From Owenia fusiformis (Eukaryota; Annelida; Polychaeta; Sabellida; Oweniidae), in contig CAIIXF020000006.1 of assembly GCA_903813345.2 (NCBI GenBank), forward strand, positions 1,428,001 to 1,488,000: a DNA stretch of 60,000 nt, written 5' to 3'. Below are positions 22,015-36,500 of the stretch, piece after piece. Positions within the stretch are counted from its first letter, which is position 1, and each line of letters begins with the position of its first letter. The position numbers and the translations under genes were made by a program. Below the pieces are notes generated by a model. It saw nothing but the letters and a program-made list of their open reading frames with translations, searched no databases and was not told where the DNA came from.

Positions 22015-25000
22015 GGTGAAGATACTTACCATTGCTTTGGTGACAATCATCATATCATTATGTACACCTGTCTACAGTCGGCATACAAACATTATCCTTG
22101 TGGGCGCAACAGGTACTGTACAGATTTTTATACAGCTATGTAAAAAAAATTATTTAGAAGAAGAACAATTATGTAATTGTAAATCATTGTCATATTAACA
22201 TGTACATTAGATGTGAACACAATCCTGTCAGCAATTAAACTGTTGTACTGTGTGTAAATATTAAATCAACAATAAGTTCTAAACAAATGTTTTAGGTGAT
22301 TTGGCAAAGAAGTATCTTTGGAATGGACTCTTTAATTTATATGAATCAGAGTCAATGTATGAAGACACATTTACTTTCTATGGAGCTGCAAGAGCAGAAG
22401 CAGATATAGGTATATTACTAATCTAATCAAATTATATTACAGAATCAAAATGTATCTTTAAAAAATCCGAACATACCTTTTAGTGTTATCTTGACATTAA
22501 CTTCAAATAAAATTCATTATTAAAGACAATTGAAAATTATCATTTAACTTAAACTTTAGCTCACTCTATAATCCAGTAGATTGATATTGTGAGCTACTGT
22601 AGCCATTTCACCAATTGACTTTCACCATTCAATAGACTTTTCCAATTAACCCTGTCACCTTTGGTACATCAACCAAAGAAGTTATGATATATTGGCAAGA
22701 TTGATGATGTCATTGGTTGTAGCATGGGCTTTCAACTAAGTCCGTCCAAGTAAATAAAGGCTTAATTTATTAATTCTGAAAATGTACTTCAAAATCATTA
22801 ATTTGGCCAATATATCATAGCTTCTTTGATCTACCAAAAGGTGTAAGGGTTCATTGAAAAGGGTCAATTATTCTTAACAGGTTCACCAAAACTGCAGGAA
22901 ATCCTTCAGTCAAGTATAAAATGCAACTCATGTGATGACCTCAAAGCAGAATTCATTTTTCACACAACATACCATCAACTCAAGATAGAAGAACATTACA
23001 AAACATTGTGTGAAAACATGAACTCAAAGCATGCTCAAGCTGGAACAACAAATGACTCAACTGAAGATGAAACAGTGGAATTTGGACGATTGTTTTACTT
23101 ATCTATTCCACCCTCTGCTTACTCAAAAACAGCTGAGTTAATTGACAAGTATTGTAGACCCCAAGCACCTACTTGGTTTAGGATTATCATTGAGAAACCA
23201 TTTGGACATGATAAGAAATCCTCTGTTGAACTTGCAGAGCAACTAGTCAAGTATTTCAAAGATGAGGAAATGTTTCGAATCGATCACTACCTTGGGAAAT
23301 CTATTGCAAAGCAAATATTACCCTTCAGGTAAGATAACTAGAAATTGGGAATTCTATCAAGGCAATATTCCAAAATAATATAATGTTTGTATGGAATCAT
23401 CCCATTTACTGAATCGTAATACATGTTATTTGAACAAACTTCCTTCACTACTGAATCATGATATTTGGTATGTTGTTACTTTCAGGTTTCATAATACAAA
23501 GAACTATGATCATATATGGAATAGGGATCACATAGAGAAAATCGAAATAATGATGAAGGAAGAGGTTGATGTTAAAGGTACATGTATATACATGCATAAT
23601 TGATTATGAGGTGTTTGAGCAATAGCATTGTGATTTACAGCACCTACAACCCAATGTACAACTTTTAACAATGGCACAATTTTAAGATGATTGTCACTAG
23701 ACCATTATAATGTCAAGAGGAATAAAACAAAATACGTTTTATAAGAAGTAAACTTAGTTTCACTGTCATCCGAATGAACATTGTATATGGCTTGTAAATC
23801 AGGAAAAATTACTTCTCCATGAAATCGAATTTGCTTACCCATATTTTTCTCCTGATGACCATTGTGAAATATTGTGTTTTGTGGATTATAGTGATGACTT
23901 TGCGAATGGAATTTGAAATTTGATTTTGTTTGTCCCACATCATTTGAGAGTGAATGCTCATCTTATCACATAGTAATAAAATGAATATTAGTATTGAATA
24001 TTGAACAAATATTTCACTCTATTGAGGTGAATACCTGTACATCTTTCACAAGTGATATTCCACGAAGCCCGAAGGGCAAGTGGAATATCACCTTGTGAAA
24101 GTGCTACAGGTATTCACCGAAAATAGAGTGAAATATTTGTTTTATTATATCACTGTCTAGCTAAACATCCCTAATATTATTAAGTCATAGGTTAACATTG
24201 AAATACATTGAATCTACTCGGTTCGTCTGCCATTTTGACTTACACTGAACTAAATTATTTATACTGAACGAAAACAAATTCTTTGAAAATTCCCGGGAGC
24301 GTGGGATATCGCTAGATATCTCACGGTTGTCTTATCTGATTAGCATTGCCATTGAATATCGCCAGATATCCCACGACATGTGACCCGGTTTTGACCAATC
24401 ATACTGTCGCTAGCTAGATAGTGATATAATAATTACAATTATTTTTTGATGTTATGAGTATTGGCTATCAATTAACACATTTTCTTCAATTCTTCAACAT
24501 GTACAGTTTTGTAATGTCTTCAGCATGAATGAAATGTCCTTACATGTAAGCGTTATGGTCTAAGCTTGTGATTATTGGACTGGAATGGTCGGTAGGGGTA
24601 TTAGACATTGTTTCTTGTCATGTTAGATTATGGATTGGGATAGTTGAGGTTTGTTTTCATCACTGGTGTTCTCTTAAATGTTGTCTTTTTCTTGCTGTGT
24701 TCTAAATAACTTTTGGTCATTTTCTTTGGCACTTGTGCATGTATATTTGAATCAAAAGATTATCATGACAATGAGCTTGAATTTCAACCTAAAAATAATG
24801 ATTTTATGCTCAAATTTCAGGTAGAGTGAATTTTTATGATGAGTGTGGTGTGATACGTGATGTGATGCAGAACCACCTCACAGAATTGCTTGTACTTGTT
24901 ACCATGGAGCTTCCAAAGAATATAAACAACATAACAGAGATTCAACAAAGAAAACTTCAACTGTTGCAACAGGTCAGCCCAGTGAAACCCAAACAGGTGT

Positions 25001-26436
25001 TACTTGGACAGTATGCCAGTTATCAATCAGAGCTCATAGCATCAGCTGCAAGTGAACATGTGGCAAGTAAAACTCCAACATTTGCTGCAAGTTTAGTAAA
25101 TATTGATAATGCACGTTGGAAAGGTGTACCAATTCTCTTAGTGGCAGGTAAGAAACTCCATGAACGTGCAAGCTACATTAAAATCACTTTCAAGAGGCAG
25201 ATCGTGTGCTTTGAAGACGGTGATTCATGGGACAATACCAAGTGTTCTCCTTATCAGCAGATGCTATTTAATATAGGAGGCGGGAGTATTGGTATACCAG
25301 CTATTGTCATCTCCCAGTCTCTTCCTTACCCAACAGCAGTGGCCGAATGGACAAATTCACAACAAGTGGACTATTTCAAACAACCTGGTAACTCTTTTAA
25401 TGCGTTCACTGCTAAGACTGATATTGATGCATATAGTTCACTCATTTCTGAAGTGTATAAAAATAACAAACAATATTTTGTTGGGACTGACCAGCTCTTG
25501 GCATCATGGGATATATGGACTCCTTTGTTGAATGATTTACACAACATACCATTACAAGAGTATTCAGGATGGGACGAGGACACAGATATATTAAAATTTC
25601 AACATGCTAAAAACCAATTGAAGTTTTTCACCGAAAAACATAAAAGATTTGAAGCGACAGAAATTCCTTCCAGTAATTCAGATATGCAGAGTATTCCAGC
25701 TACATTCCGTGGGAGAAAGCTCATTGTGTCTCCCAAGTCTGAACTTATTGAGAAGTTAGCAGATCATATTCTTGATATTGCTTCTAGGAGTATAGACTCA
25801 AAGGGAAACTTTCACTTAGCTCTATCTGGAGGATCAAGCCCCATTGAATTGATGCAGCATATGGCTGAACATGCTCAGGATTTTCCATGGCACAAGACTC
25901 ACATCTGGTTGGTAGATGAACGTTGTCTACCACTGACACAGGAACATTCCAACTTTTATAGTATACACACTCATCTTATCAAACACATCGAAATCCCATA
26001 TTTCAATATTCATCCCATGCCTGTTGAGTTAAACAATGGACTATGCATTTCAAATGACAATGGGAATGCAATGTATGAGAAAACACTTAACAAAGAAACA
26101 GACGGAATATTAGACTATATTTTGCTTGGTGTTGGCCAGGACGGCCACACTGCTTCATTATTTCCCAATCAACCGTCCTTAGAGATGGATGACAAGGGTG
26201 TAGCTTTAACACAAGGAGGCTCAAATGAAACATCAGTGAACAGGATGTCATTGACATTCAACACAATCAATAATGCAAAACATGTATCTGTCTTAATAGT
26301 AGGAGGACACAAGCATGACATTCTACACAAAATTTCAAACACTGACAATCAGAAGCTGTTTCCAATTACCGGTGTGTCACCAGATGATGGGACAATGGCG
26401 TGGTTTGTCGATACAGATGCATATCTGAATCACTAA
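22013..26436 (+). CDS. H6PD: GDH/6PGL endoplasmic bifunctional protein (H6PD), complete
   Basis: Lumenal ER enzyme that oxidises hexose-6-phosphates to the lactone with NADP+ and then hydrolyses the lactone, supplying ER NADPH. Five exons: 22013-22112, 22296-22409, 22881-23328, 23486-23577 and 24821-26436. They join in frame to 789 residues, close to the human 791. A signal peptide (MVKILTIALVTIIISLC) is followed by the NADP-binding GATGDLAKKYLW. The dehydrogenase domain has EKPFGHD and RIDHYLGK, with the conserved His at about residue 207, then RDVMQNHL and TPTFAA. The 6-phosphogluconolactonase domain starts near residue 545, with LALSGGSSP (584-592), WLVDERC and GVGQDGHTASLFP. There is no KDEL-type end, as in the human protein. 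All catalytic motifs look intact. Confidence 0.97.
22631..22868. repeat. Fold-back element in H6PD intron 2
   Basis: Two imperfect inverted arms of about 65 bp read ATGATATATTGGC and, reversed, GCCAATATATCAT on their inner sides. Outer sides carry (T)TTTCCAATTAACCCTG-like and GGGTTCATTGAAAAGGG words. The loop is about 100 bp. Non-coding, MITE-like. Confidence 0.6.
24003..24432. repeat. Compound fold-back element in H6PD intron 4
   Basis: Inverted arms of about 60 bp (around 24008-24064 and 24080-24140) contain TATTTCACTCTAT, AGGTATTCACC and GTGGAATATCAC around a GAAGCCCGAAGGGC loop. The stretch 24141-24432 is bounded by TTATTATATCACTGTCTAGC and, inverted, GCTAGATAGTGATATAATAA. It contains further ATATC(G/T)C palindromes. 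No coding capacity. Confidence 0.65.
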
Positions 26437-27589
26437 CAAAAAGGTGTCTAATATTCTTCGAAATAAGACAATGACAGAATACAGGTATGATAAAGTAGAA
26501 GTGTAAATTTCGACAATCAAAACATAGACCCCTGTGAATCTTAATATTGATTTACTTAAATCTGCTAGATAAGTGTGTTCGATGTGTAAGTGACTTGGCA
26601 AAGATAAATTACGTTTTCCATTGAGACATGCTCACCCAAATCATTCACATAAGCTGCTTCAGAATTATGGGCCATCTGTCTTTTCCACTATTCGAATGAT
26701 TATACATAGCTTTCATACAAGCCTTGTATGCAATAAATGTATGTTAATGTGCCAAAATGTCAATGTTCTTTCAATGAAACTAATGGAACACAAAATATAT
26801 GAGCCAGGCCACAGGAAAAGGGGTCTTATCACAGATTTTTTCAATATTCTGATTTTTTGTTTATCTTGGAAAGCACAGAGACCTTTGCTTACGTCTTAAC
26901 AATTTTTCCTTGCATATATAGACCAAAAAGTCGGATTTGAATTTAGCACATTTTCCTCTTAATCTTGGGCACATTTTTGGCTCTGTAGCACAATTCTAAT
27001 TTTTGTGATAAGATCGGTTTTCCTATGGCCAGGCCCATATTTAGAACATTTCATTATGGAGATTTATTTTAATATATAATTATTTAACAGTATCAATAGT
27101 GTCATATGTTTTATTTCATGTATAACCTTTCTATATGGTATACTATAAACTACAGTGCGTGCGCCACACTTGTTTTTGACATTGCCATTCAATAATGCCC
27201 AACTGTCCGTTTTTTTTTGTTTTTTGTTTTAGTTAGTTACATACTTTATTGTCAAACTATGATACATAAATTATACATCGACTGACACTTTAACAAGTGT
27301 ATGAAGTTGTTTTAGTGACAAAAATAAGAATTCAATAATAACTATACATATTGATAGCATATGTAGTACACGTATGCGTCTAACTTATGGCCAGTGGTGG
27401 TGGGTTGTGGCTGCCAATGTGTGTTAACTCTATTTCGGTTTAGGAAAATGTATGGATGGAAAGGTAGATGAGGTTATTTGTCAATTCTTATTTAAAGTAG
27501 ATGACATTTAGTCGATTCCACTTGCTTTTTATTGTCAGTTTCCTGAGTTTACATTCAGCAGGTTAATGAAGTGTTCTAATATCTTAGTA
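26437..27589. other. Convergent spacer between H6PD and the peroxidase gene
   Basis: 3' UTR territory for both genes. AATAAA at 26732-26737 suits H6PD, and TTTATT at 27245-27250 (AATAAA on the minus strand) suits the peroxidase. No other gene is supported. Confidence 0.45.
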
Positions 27590-30500
27590 TTATCCCCTTA
27601 GTCGAATTCTCCGACCTCCCCCTCGTCCGGGTTTAATGTTTTGTAAATTGCTCACTCCTTGCAGATCTTCTGTCCACTTGGACAGGTCCATAGTTGGAAT
27701 GTTGTCGCAGTCCATGAAAGCGTTCCTGTCAAATAACAATATTAATATACTGGTCATGATCATCATTTTCTAAAGGCTATCAGACATCATGTTAATAAGT
27801 ATACCATTATATTTATTCCATTCTAAATAACTTCCAGCGTAAAAAGTGCACTGAGGAAATGGTTTATTTCATTGAATGGAAAGATTGAGTGACATGCTTC
27901 TGCTATTTAATAAGCTTGTGATTTCTGGTCAGAATGAATCAGGGTATGGGCCACAAAGCAAATAACTTTACTCACGTAGTTGATAACTGCAAGAATGAAT
28001 TTTGAGGCATTCCACTAGCAACCATGTTCTGGCAAAGGATTCCGGAGAGTGTAACTTTTCTGATTTCTGTCAGTTGATCTACAATAAATAACGATGTTTA
28101 GGTTCAATATTTACATTTTGAAGAGATTGCAATGCATGCCCACACGTTATTTCATCATGTCCGACAAACAGATATACTATGTTAGTCGCAACTCAATCCT
28201 CACATGTTTATTATTCCCGTATACCTTATGAAGCGTTTGATAACGTCATTATTTATTACAGCTCTATACGCGTACGTCCATAAGTGGGATACTCTTACGA
28301 ATAGACGACGATTTATAAGAATATCCCACTTATCGACGTATAGAGCTACGCAATAAGTGATGACGTAACCAAACACTTCATATGTTATACGTGTTATACG
28401 GTCTACGGGAATTATAAACAATAAGGAAGTTGTGAAATCTCTCTATTCATTAGAGCCCGACGACGGAAACATATTAGAAGAGCATTCTATTCAACTTTCA
28501 TGTTCAATATTTGACATTAGCGACAACATATTAGTAATTTATTGTTCATACCTGTTGTAAATTTGGTATATTTACTGTCATTGAGATCATTTTCGTACCA
28601 GAACCTATCGCCTACTTTAAGTGCATGGAACTGTTTGGCTAAAATGCAGGCAAATGTTGGGCCAACCAATGCATCCGGTAAACGAGTCTCTGCCAATCCA
28701 CCAGTGAAAATATCTATATCATCTACGTGTCTGTAAATTAATGTATAAATGAATCTAATTATTTTAATTTTTCCAATGGATCCATGAATTATTTAATTGA
28801 CAAACAAGCTGATTTTGTTTTTAAACTTTGTTTAAATGATTTTGCTTGTGTGTAGTTTTATTTTCAATGTGTCTTGATAATATCATATACAGGTACGTAT
28901 GTGAAGGCCCAAGTATTCTTGGCTACCCATCTATTCTGACTCTTGCCGAAGTATTCTTACCCGACCCAAGTATTCTGAGTTTATTTATTTTTTCGAATAC
29001 ACTCGATAGATGTCCGCGTTCGTTTTTAATCATTTCTCGATGGATTCCACGTATATTCAAAAGATGGCTCCTGAACTTAATTTGAAACCCGCTCATGTTT
29101 TTATAAATGAGATAGATGACTTTTCTAAGTAGTACGCCACCACTGCAGGAACAAGAGTTGATTGAATCAAAAACGAGCATTAAGGGGGTTTGGGGGTTCT
29201 CCCCCAGGAAAATTAGGAAATTTGGTTGTGTTTGGGGCGAATTTGCAACCATCTGTACGCCTGTGCGTACCCAGCGTACCGGGCGTTACGCCCATGGCAA
29301 TTAAGGTAACAACTTGGCATTACTGGGCATTATTTATTTCAATTTTGAGTCTGTTTTTTTATAAACTGGGCTCCAATTTTCAGATTTAGGATCCCCTACT
29401 CTTGATTTTCAGAATCGCCCCTGGAACGAATATATTTTTTATTCGTGTAAATAAATATGAGTGTATTCCTGAAAACAAAAATGCAATAGTAATAAAATTA
29501 TTTCCTCGTTATGATGTTATGACATCTTTGCTAGCTGAAAGTGACAGCAACATATTTTAACAAGGCATTAACATGCAAAATGTCACCCCTGGCATTTGTT
29601 ACAGACGCCGCACGCCAACCACCGAACGCCGTCCACAAAAAAATTGGAGACAATAGCAATATGTCACTACTTGTAGACTACCACTCCTTGATGCGTATCA
29701 GTTAAGAAAAATTTAAAACCTTTAACCATAACGTGCACCTATTCATTTAGCGAATAACTTGTAAACTTTCACGTGACAAAATGCATCTTTTTTTTCTAGG
29801 AGAAATCGGCTGAACTTGTTATAAACATCAAACCTGAGAGGGTCAGAGTCGGATCAGCGACTCTTGGTCACCATATCAGCCTGCTCAGCGCTCTTCGTGT
29901 AATTTAGATTTTTCAATACACCAGATGAACTCATCTGTATCTATGTTACAAGTCTCTTAATTAGTCTATGAATACAAATATGCCGAGATTAGAAGTAATG
30001 CTATAATGTAGTACATTTAACACTTCTAAAGCATACTAGTTGAAAACATGTTTTTATCTGTTTAATACATCAAGATTTTTTGTAACTGGAAACCTGAGAC
30101 ACAAACTCTAAGGTCATGTGTAGTATGTACAAGCTGTTCTGCAAAGCAAGACCGAGGAGGCCGATTGTGCAAAGTCACAAACTACAATACGAGGAACAGA
30201 AATATCTTTCAGTGAGTAGTTTTGAAATAATAAAGCAAATACTAAATGAAAAACATTTAAAATCAAACATTTTAATGATTGTATTGTCATTGTTTAATTA
30301 TATCTCATTCAAGCCTGAGGATGCGACTTGATAAATATAACATTGCTAGAATTTTTGTAGTAGTTGAGTAATCGAGGCTAAAAGAACCTGACTTTCCACG
30401 GGTTTCAAAAAGCATAGCACCAACAACAACAACAATCCTAAAGATGTATTCGCATTTAGTACATAACTACCATGACTGAATAAAATGTCCCATTTTTCAA

Positions 30501-33500
30501 TGATTCTAAAACTAATTGACCAAACTGAGTGCTCTAAGACTTCTACAACTGATTGACCAAAGTGTTCCAATTTTTCCAGCTGATTGACCAAAGTGTTTCG
30601 ACTTCTACAGCTGATTGAGCAAAATGTTTAGACTTCTACAACTGATTGACCAAAATGTTCCGACTTTAACAGCTGATTGACCAAAGTGTTTCCACTTCTA
30701 CAGCTGATTGACCAAAGTGTTCCGATTTTTACAACTGATTGACCAAAGTGTTCAGACTTCTACAACTGATTGACCAAAGTGTTCCAACTTTTCCAGTTGA
30801 TTGACCAAAGTGTTTCGACTTCTACAGCTGATTGAGCAAAATGTTTAGACTTCTACAACTGATTGACCAAAGTGTTCCGACTTTAACAGCTGATTGACCA
30901 AAGTGTTTCCACTTCTACAGCTGATTGACCAAAGTGTTCCAATTTTTACAACTGATTGACCAAAGTGTTCAGATTTCTACAACTGATTGACCAAAGTGTT
31001 CTAATTGACCGAAATGTTCAAACTTCAACACAGACTTGACCAAAGTGTTCCGACTTTTACAGCTGATTGACTAAAGTGCTTAGACTTCTACAACTGACTG
31101 ACCAAAATGTTCTGACTTCAAAAACTGATTTATCCAAAGTGTTCTGACTTCTTCAGCTGATTGACGGAAGTGTTCCAACATTTGCACCTGATTGGCAAAG
31201 AATTCCAACTTTTATCACTGATTGACCAAAGTGTTCCGACTTTTAAAGCTAATTGACCAAAGTGTTAAGATTTCTACAACTGATTGACCAAAGTGTTCCG
31301 ACTTGTACAGCTGATTGACAAAAGTGTTCTAATTGATTGAAGTGTTCAAACTTCTACAGCTGATTGACCAAAGTGTTCCGACTTTTACATCTGATTGACC
31401 AAAGTGTTTAGACTTTTAAAGCTAATTGACCAAAGTGTTAAGACTTCTACAACTGATTGACCAAAGTGTTCCGACTTGTACAGCTGATTGACAAAAGTGT
31501 TCTAATTGATTGAAGTGTTCAAACTTCTACAGCTGATTGACCAAAGCGTTCCGACTTTTACATCTGATTGACCAAAGTGTTTAGACTTCTACAACTGATT
31601 GACCAAAGTGTTCCGACTTTTCCAGCTGATTGACCAAAGTGTTCTGACATTTATAACTGATTGACCAAAGAATTACAACTTTTATCACTGATTGACCAAA
31701 ATGTTTCGACTTTAAAAGCTAATTGACCAAAGTGTTTAGACTTCTACAACTGATTGACCAAAGTGTTTCAACTTCTACAGCTGATTGAGCAAAATGTTCA
31801 GACTTAAAAAACTGATTGACCAAAAAGTTCTGACTTCTTCAGCTGATTGACGGAAGTGTTCCGACATTTACAACTGATTGGCAAAGAATTTCAACTTTTA
31901 TCACTGATTGACCAAAGTGTTCCGACTTTTAAAGCTAATTGACCAAAGTGTTAAGACTTCTACAACTGATTGACCAAAGTGTTCTGGCTTTTACAGCTGA
32001 TTGACAAAAGTGTTCTAATTGATTGAAGTGTTCAAACTTCTACAGCTGATTGACCAAAGTGTTCCGACTTTTACATCTGATTGACCAAAGTCTTTAGACT
32101 TCTACAACTGATTGACCAAAGTGTTCCGACTTTTCCAGCTGATTGACCAAAGTGTTCTGACATTTATAACTGATTGACCAAAGAATTCCAACTTTTATCA
32201 CAAATTGACCAAAATGTTCCGACTTTAAAAGCTAATTGACCTAAGTGTTTAGACTTCTAGTAACTGATTGACCAAAGTGTTCCAACTTCTACAGCTGATT
32301 GAGCAAAATGTTCAGACTTAAAAAACTGATTGACCAAAGTGTTCTGACTTTTTCAGCTGATTGATGAAAGTGTTCCGACATTTACAACTGATTGACCAAA
32401 GAATTCAAACTTTTATCACTGATTGACCAAAGGGTTCCGACTTCTATAACGGTTGACCAAAGTGTTCTGACTTTTACATCTGATTGACCAAAGTGTTCCG
32501 ACTTTGACATCTGATTGACCAAATTGTTCCTACTTCTACAATTGATTGACCAAAGTATTTATACTTTTACAGCTGATTGAAGAAAGTGTCAGACTTTTAA
32601 AATTGATTGATCAAAGCGTTCTAACTTTTACAATTGATTGACCAAAACGTTCTGCCTTTTACATCTAATTGGCCAAAGTGTTCTAAACATTTGGTCAATC
32701 AGATTTCAAAGTCGGAACACTTTGGTCAATCATTTGTAAAAGAAGGATTACTTTGATCAATCAGATTTGAAAGTCAGAACACTTTGGTCAATCAATTGTG
32801 AAAGTAGGTACACTTTCTTCAATCAGTTGCACTTTGGTCAATCAAATGTTAAAATCGGAACACTTTGGTCAATTAGATGTAAAAGTTGGAACACTTTGGT
32901 CAATCAATATTACAAGTCGGAACACTATCAGATGCTAAAGTCGGAACCCTTTGGTCAATCAGATGGAAAAGTCGGAGCACTTTGGTCAAGCAATTGTAAA
33001 AGTAGGAACACTTTCTTCAATAAGTTGTAAAAGTCGGAACACTTTGGTCAATCAGATGTAAAAGTCGGAACACTTTGGACAATCAATTTTAGAAGTTGGA
33101 AAACTTTCTTCAATCAGTTAATTATAACACTTTGGTCAATCAGATGGAAAAGTCGGAACACTTGCTTCAATCAGATGTTAAAGTCGGAACACTTTGGTCA
33201 ATCAGATGTAAAAGATGGAACACTTTGGTCAATCAGATGTAAAAGTCGGAACACTTTGAATTGGTCAATCAGATGTAAACGTAGGAACACTTTCTTCAAT
33301 CAATTGGAAAAGTAGGAACACTCTCTTCAATTAGTTGTAAAAGTCAGAACACTTTGGTCAATCAGATGTAAAAGATGGAACACTTTGGTCAATCAGATGT
33401 AAAAGTCGGAACACTTTGGTCAATCAGATGTAAACGTATGAACACTTTCTTCAATTAGTTGTAAAAGTCGGGACACTTTCTTCAATTAGTTGTAAAAGTC

Positions 33501-36500
33501 GGAACACTTTGGTCAATCAGATGTAAAAGTCGGAACTCTTGCTTCAATCAGTTGTTAAAGTCGAAACACTTACTACTTATACTATTACTATTCTTTGCTG
33601 ATGTAATCTTTGATATAACTATACATGCCTTCTTATACTTTGTGATTAAGGTTAGGGCTGCAACAGGAAGGAGGTGTTGAGAACTTGTCGGAGAATGAGA
33701 AGTCAAATGCAAGGTACAGAAAGTAATGTAATAAACGATAGTTTCTCATCCACTGTACACTGTTCAACTCAACCAAATTTTGGAAGTAACTTGAAACTAG
33801 AAACTTAATTTTCAGCATTTTGTCCTCATACTATCTCTTTTTAATGATTGTGTTGTCATAGTGCGCCACATTTTTTATATGAGATTCACTAATGTTCCCG
33901 TCTTTGCAAAAACCTGTTGTTAATGCGAAGAATTTTATTTTTTATTATTCAGAGGATTTGCTCAACTTTTATGCGCTGCAACGCGCATTGTTGGAATCTA
34001 TGATTAGTGGAAATGACAAAGAGCAGACAATGGCGGAGACAGCAGCAAATCACGGCCTTAGAGTTATAGAAAATGATGGTGATGGTTATTGCCTGCTCCA
34101 TGCATTGGTTAACCAACTGAAGCATCATAGTTGTTGGATTTACACTAGAGCCCTAAGACGTCTTGGCTAAAACGTTTTAGCGTTAACACGTTTTACAAAT
34201 GTAATGTAAATCCAGATTTTTGGGGAGCTCTCGGCTAATAATATTAGCTAAAACGTTCCAGGACGCTAGATTTATATGTCTTTACGATGGAACAAATTCA
34301 CAAGAACTCGTGTAGTTGAAAAAAAACTAAACTCAGTACCCCAGTAAGGAACTGGATATTGTATCTCTGGAGAATGAAAAATGGGAAAATTTGGAGTCAT
34401 AAGAATAAATTCAAGTAGCATGTCTTATCATGTCTTATATACACGTTATCCCCCCTCCATCCTATCCCCCCTCCATCCAATATTAATTTATTTCGATTAT
34501 TTTTTGTATAACGCATGGAAATTAACTTTAAACAGTGAGCAATGTCATTAGTATTGTGATAATAACGTCCCTTATACCTATTTATTACAGGTCGTGTAGA
34601 CCATTGTTGCCCGATTTATAGGACTCTTGCACGTTGTTGATGATGCGCCTTTTTAATAGATCTCATATCTTAGAAGGGTATCAGTTCAAAAAAAAATACT
34701 AGATGGCCTAACATATTTTGTCATGCACTGCGCCTATTCATTTGGCAGGCAATTCAGTTTCAATTCAGGGTTGTTGAAAATTATTCTGTTATATATCATT
34801 TTATTGCGAATTAAATTAAATCTTTAAAATGATATACAGGGTGTCCAAAAAAACAGGACCGTAAGAAAGTTGAATAACTCGGTCATATTTGCATATTTTG
34901 CCTTGAAATTTAAGAATTATTTAGTTCATTCAATGTGAATTTTGTTCTGAAAGTTTGATGGTAATCTGTTTATTGTGTCAAAAACTACAGTCCTTTACAA
35001 AACATGCTCAAAGTGGGCACTTCTCCTCTCTATGCACAAATGAATCCTGCGAACAAAGTTGTTAATGACCCTTACCTACACACATTAATGTGGATGGTAA
35101 ATATTGGGGAAGTTATTGCCTTCTTAAGATTGTGAGGGGCCTGTCAGTATACAAATTGGCTTTGAGAAATCCTCAAAGATAAAAATTTGGGGGATTTAGA
35201 TCAGGCGAATGAGCTGCCCATATGGTTTGCGTTCTGCAACTGATGAGCTGACCACCAAAGCATTGCCTAAACCATTTCAGCATATCATTTGCAGTGTTGG
35301 GGTGGTATTGGCTTGTTGAAACCACTGCTTAATTATCTCCTTAGATATCCCTTCTGGTGCTTAGTGACCTCCAAAACGTGAGAACTTACTGGTCCTTGTT
35401 CATGGTTATAGCAAGTCCCCAGTCACCTTCGAAACAAAAGGGACTGATGATTCCATGTTTCCTCATTGCCACCCAGGGAGTGCATTGTTCAGAATGCAAT
35501 GGATGCTGTAACACTGTAAGCCCAAGTAGCAATTGTTCTTGGAACAAACTTGTCCATTCAGAAAGACATGTGTGTAGGAGGATCATCAACAGCTTTGTTC
35601 GCCGGATTGAATTGTGCCTAGGGCTGAGATTTGCACATTTGGGGCATGTTTTGTAAGGAGCTGTAGTTTTTGACTCAAATGGTAGATTATTATCAAACTT
35701 TCACAACAAAATTCACATTGAATGAACTAAATAATTCTGAAATGTCAAGGCAAAATATGCAAAATTGACCGAGTTATTTAACTTTCTTACGGTCCTGTTT
35801 TTTTGGACACCCTGTATCATTGTTGGTGTTTCTGTTAAAAAATATTATTGACTAGGGGTGTTTTTTGGCCCACCCTGTATATTATAAGATATTTTGTAAC
35901 CTTGTATGATATATTGTAATAAAAGTGATTAAGTGATACACAGTATACTCGCCTATTTTATTATCATTGTATTTTATACTTAAAGGGTCAGTATCTGTAT
36001 TTCTGATTTTTTTTTAATTCCTGACATTATTTAAAGAATTAGACCCACTCTTTTTGTTTTTTAAATATCAATACTTCAATATTTTTCTTGTGTATGTAGA
36101 ATAGGAAATAATCGCCTATTGACATTACTATGAGATAAATAATCGGACGGTAAAAATGCTACATAGTCTGAATAAATTGTGCTACTTTAAATCCATAGGG
36201 TGTGTATATTTGAAATTTATTAAATAATAAATATACACGTATTGTATACTTTAAAGATAACACGTTGATATTAATAGGAGCACCAACGGTTTTCCCTATC
36301 ATTATGAAAATAAAAGCAGCTCGTATGATGTACAATACTGATTGTATAATCTAGAAAATGTAAATATTATGTCCATATGTTACATATGTAAGGTTATATG
36401 TAATAAAGACAATATCATTGAAACTATTAACTTGTATTGTGCCTTAATTGCATGACTCACATTACGAGATAGCTTTATCAATTTATTGGTGATTTAGTTC

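Noticed and set aside
29116-29389. Overlapping plus-strand frames of 62 and 75 codons
   Set aside because: They lie in a repeat-like GC-rich patch in a peroxidase intron, with no family resemblance.
30482-33573. Regular repeat array that might be read as CRISPR
   Set aside because: Units are contiguous and diverged, without unique spacers, and the DNA is from an animal.
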